From Atopobiaceae bacterium (GTDB lineage: Bacteria; Actinomycetota; Coriobacteriia; Coriobacteriales; Atopobiaceae): DNA of 6,196 bases. The notes below the pieces were generated by a model, which did no database searches, was not told the origin of the DNA, and saw only the letters and a program-made list of their open reading frames with translations. Each line of letters starts with the position of its first letter. Position 1 is the first letter of the stretch. Both the position numbers and the translations under genes were made by a program. The stretch is taken from assembly GCA_017510875.1 (NCBI GenBank), contig JAFWLX010000032.1, positions 1 to 6,196 of the forward strand, written 5' to 3'. This document shows positions 5,964 to 6,196 of this stretch, one piece after another.

Positions 5964-6195
5964 CTACTGCTCTGCGGAAAGATCTATCGCAAACTCATCA
6001 CCCATGACCAAACGGGTGGTGTCCACAATCCAGCCGTAGGGATCATCTAAGATACGGCTCTCCTGGCGCTTTGTTGCAACAGCGCTGAATACCGGCCTCG
6101 ACGAACACCAGTCTAACGTAACTATGAACCAGCTCCCAAAAGGACTTTTAGCAGCCTGTCGTCAAGATGCGCGACTTAATACCAGCTGCCTCCAT
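5964..6195 (-). pseudogene. Possible degraded coding sequence, unrecognised
   Basis: A minus-strand frame ending in TAG at 5966-5964 stays open for about 65 codons. Its C-terminal part reads plausibly as protein (RILDDPYGWIVDTTRLVMGD, then a short acidic tail ending in SAEQ). The frame has no ATG, GTG or TTG before a GTG close to the end. A different frame starts with ATG at 6195 (MEAAGIKSRILTTGC) and stops after 15 codons. A single protein would need a frameshift, so this may be the remnant of a broken gene. Third-position GC is lower than in the fusion gene, which fits decay or plain non-coding DNA. I recognise no family. It could also be a chance open frame, or the 3' end of a gene cut by the window. 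Confidence 0.25.
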
Positions 6196-6196
6196 G

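Noticed and set aside
5637..6050. Plus-strand open frames across the fusion gene start and the intergenic region
   Set aside because: They run antisense into conserved TsaB coding sequence and continue through hairpin-rich DNA, and they have no recognisable protein motif.
5772..6196. A tRNA or CRISPR array in the gene-poor right end
   Set aside because: I found no cloverleaf or T-arm consensus and no regularly spaced direct repeats on either strand.

Overview
The window looks like chromosomal DNA from a high-GC Gram-positive bacterium, most plausibly an actinobacterium of the class Coriobacteriia (Collinsella, Olsenella or Atopobium relatives). This rests on GC-rich third codon positions, the actinobacterial style of the genes, and a single-chain TsaB-RimI-TsaD protein, an arrangement I associate with that class from memory. 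The genus is not certain.

All four confidently coding genes lie on the minus strand, so transcription runs from high to low coordinates. From the right edge: 5964-6195 holds degenerate, frame-broken coding-like sequence that I do not recognise. 5772-5963 is intergenic, with overlapping inverted repeats and the ribosome binding site of the next gene. 3312-5771 is the 819-residue TsaB-RimI-TsaD fusion, followed five bases after its stop by a long hairpin. 3121-3259 is a leader region with a weak promoter candidate and an attenuator-like hairpin. 2197-3120 encodes a Tat-type lipoprotein amino-acid-binding protein. 2055-2196 carries two consecutive hairpins. 810-2054 encodes a polar amino acid ABC permease with extra N-terminal membrane segments, and 42-797 its ATPase. 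Positions 1-41 hold a short repeat-like sequence.

The three leftmost genes form a complete polar amino acid (PAAT family) importer: the binding protein captures an amino acid outside the cell, the permease (presumably a homodimer) carries it across the membrane, and the ATPase drives transport. The permease stop codon overlaps the ATPase Shine-Dalgarno sequence, so those two are probably translationally coupled. The hairpins after the binding-protein gene could let it be expressed more strongly than the membrane parts. The fusion protein combines the two Kae1-like subunits of the bacterial tRNA t6A37 machinery with a ribosomal-protein S18 alanine acetyltransferase. I see no evidence of a new defence or mobile system. 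The most notable points are the triple fusion, the enlarged permease and the structured intergenic RNA regions.
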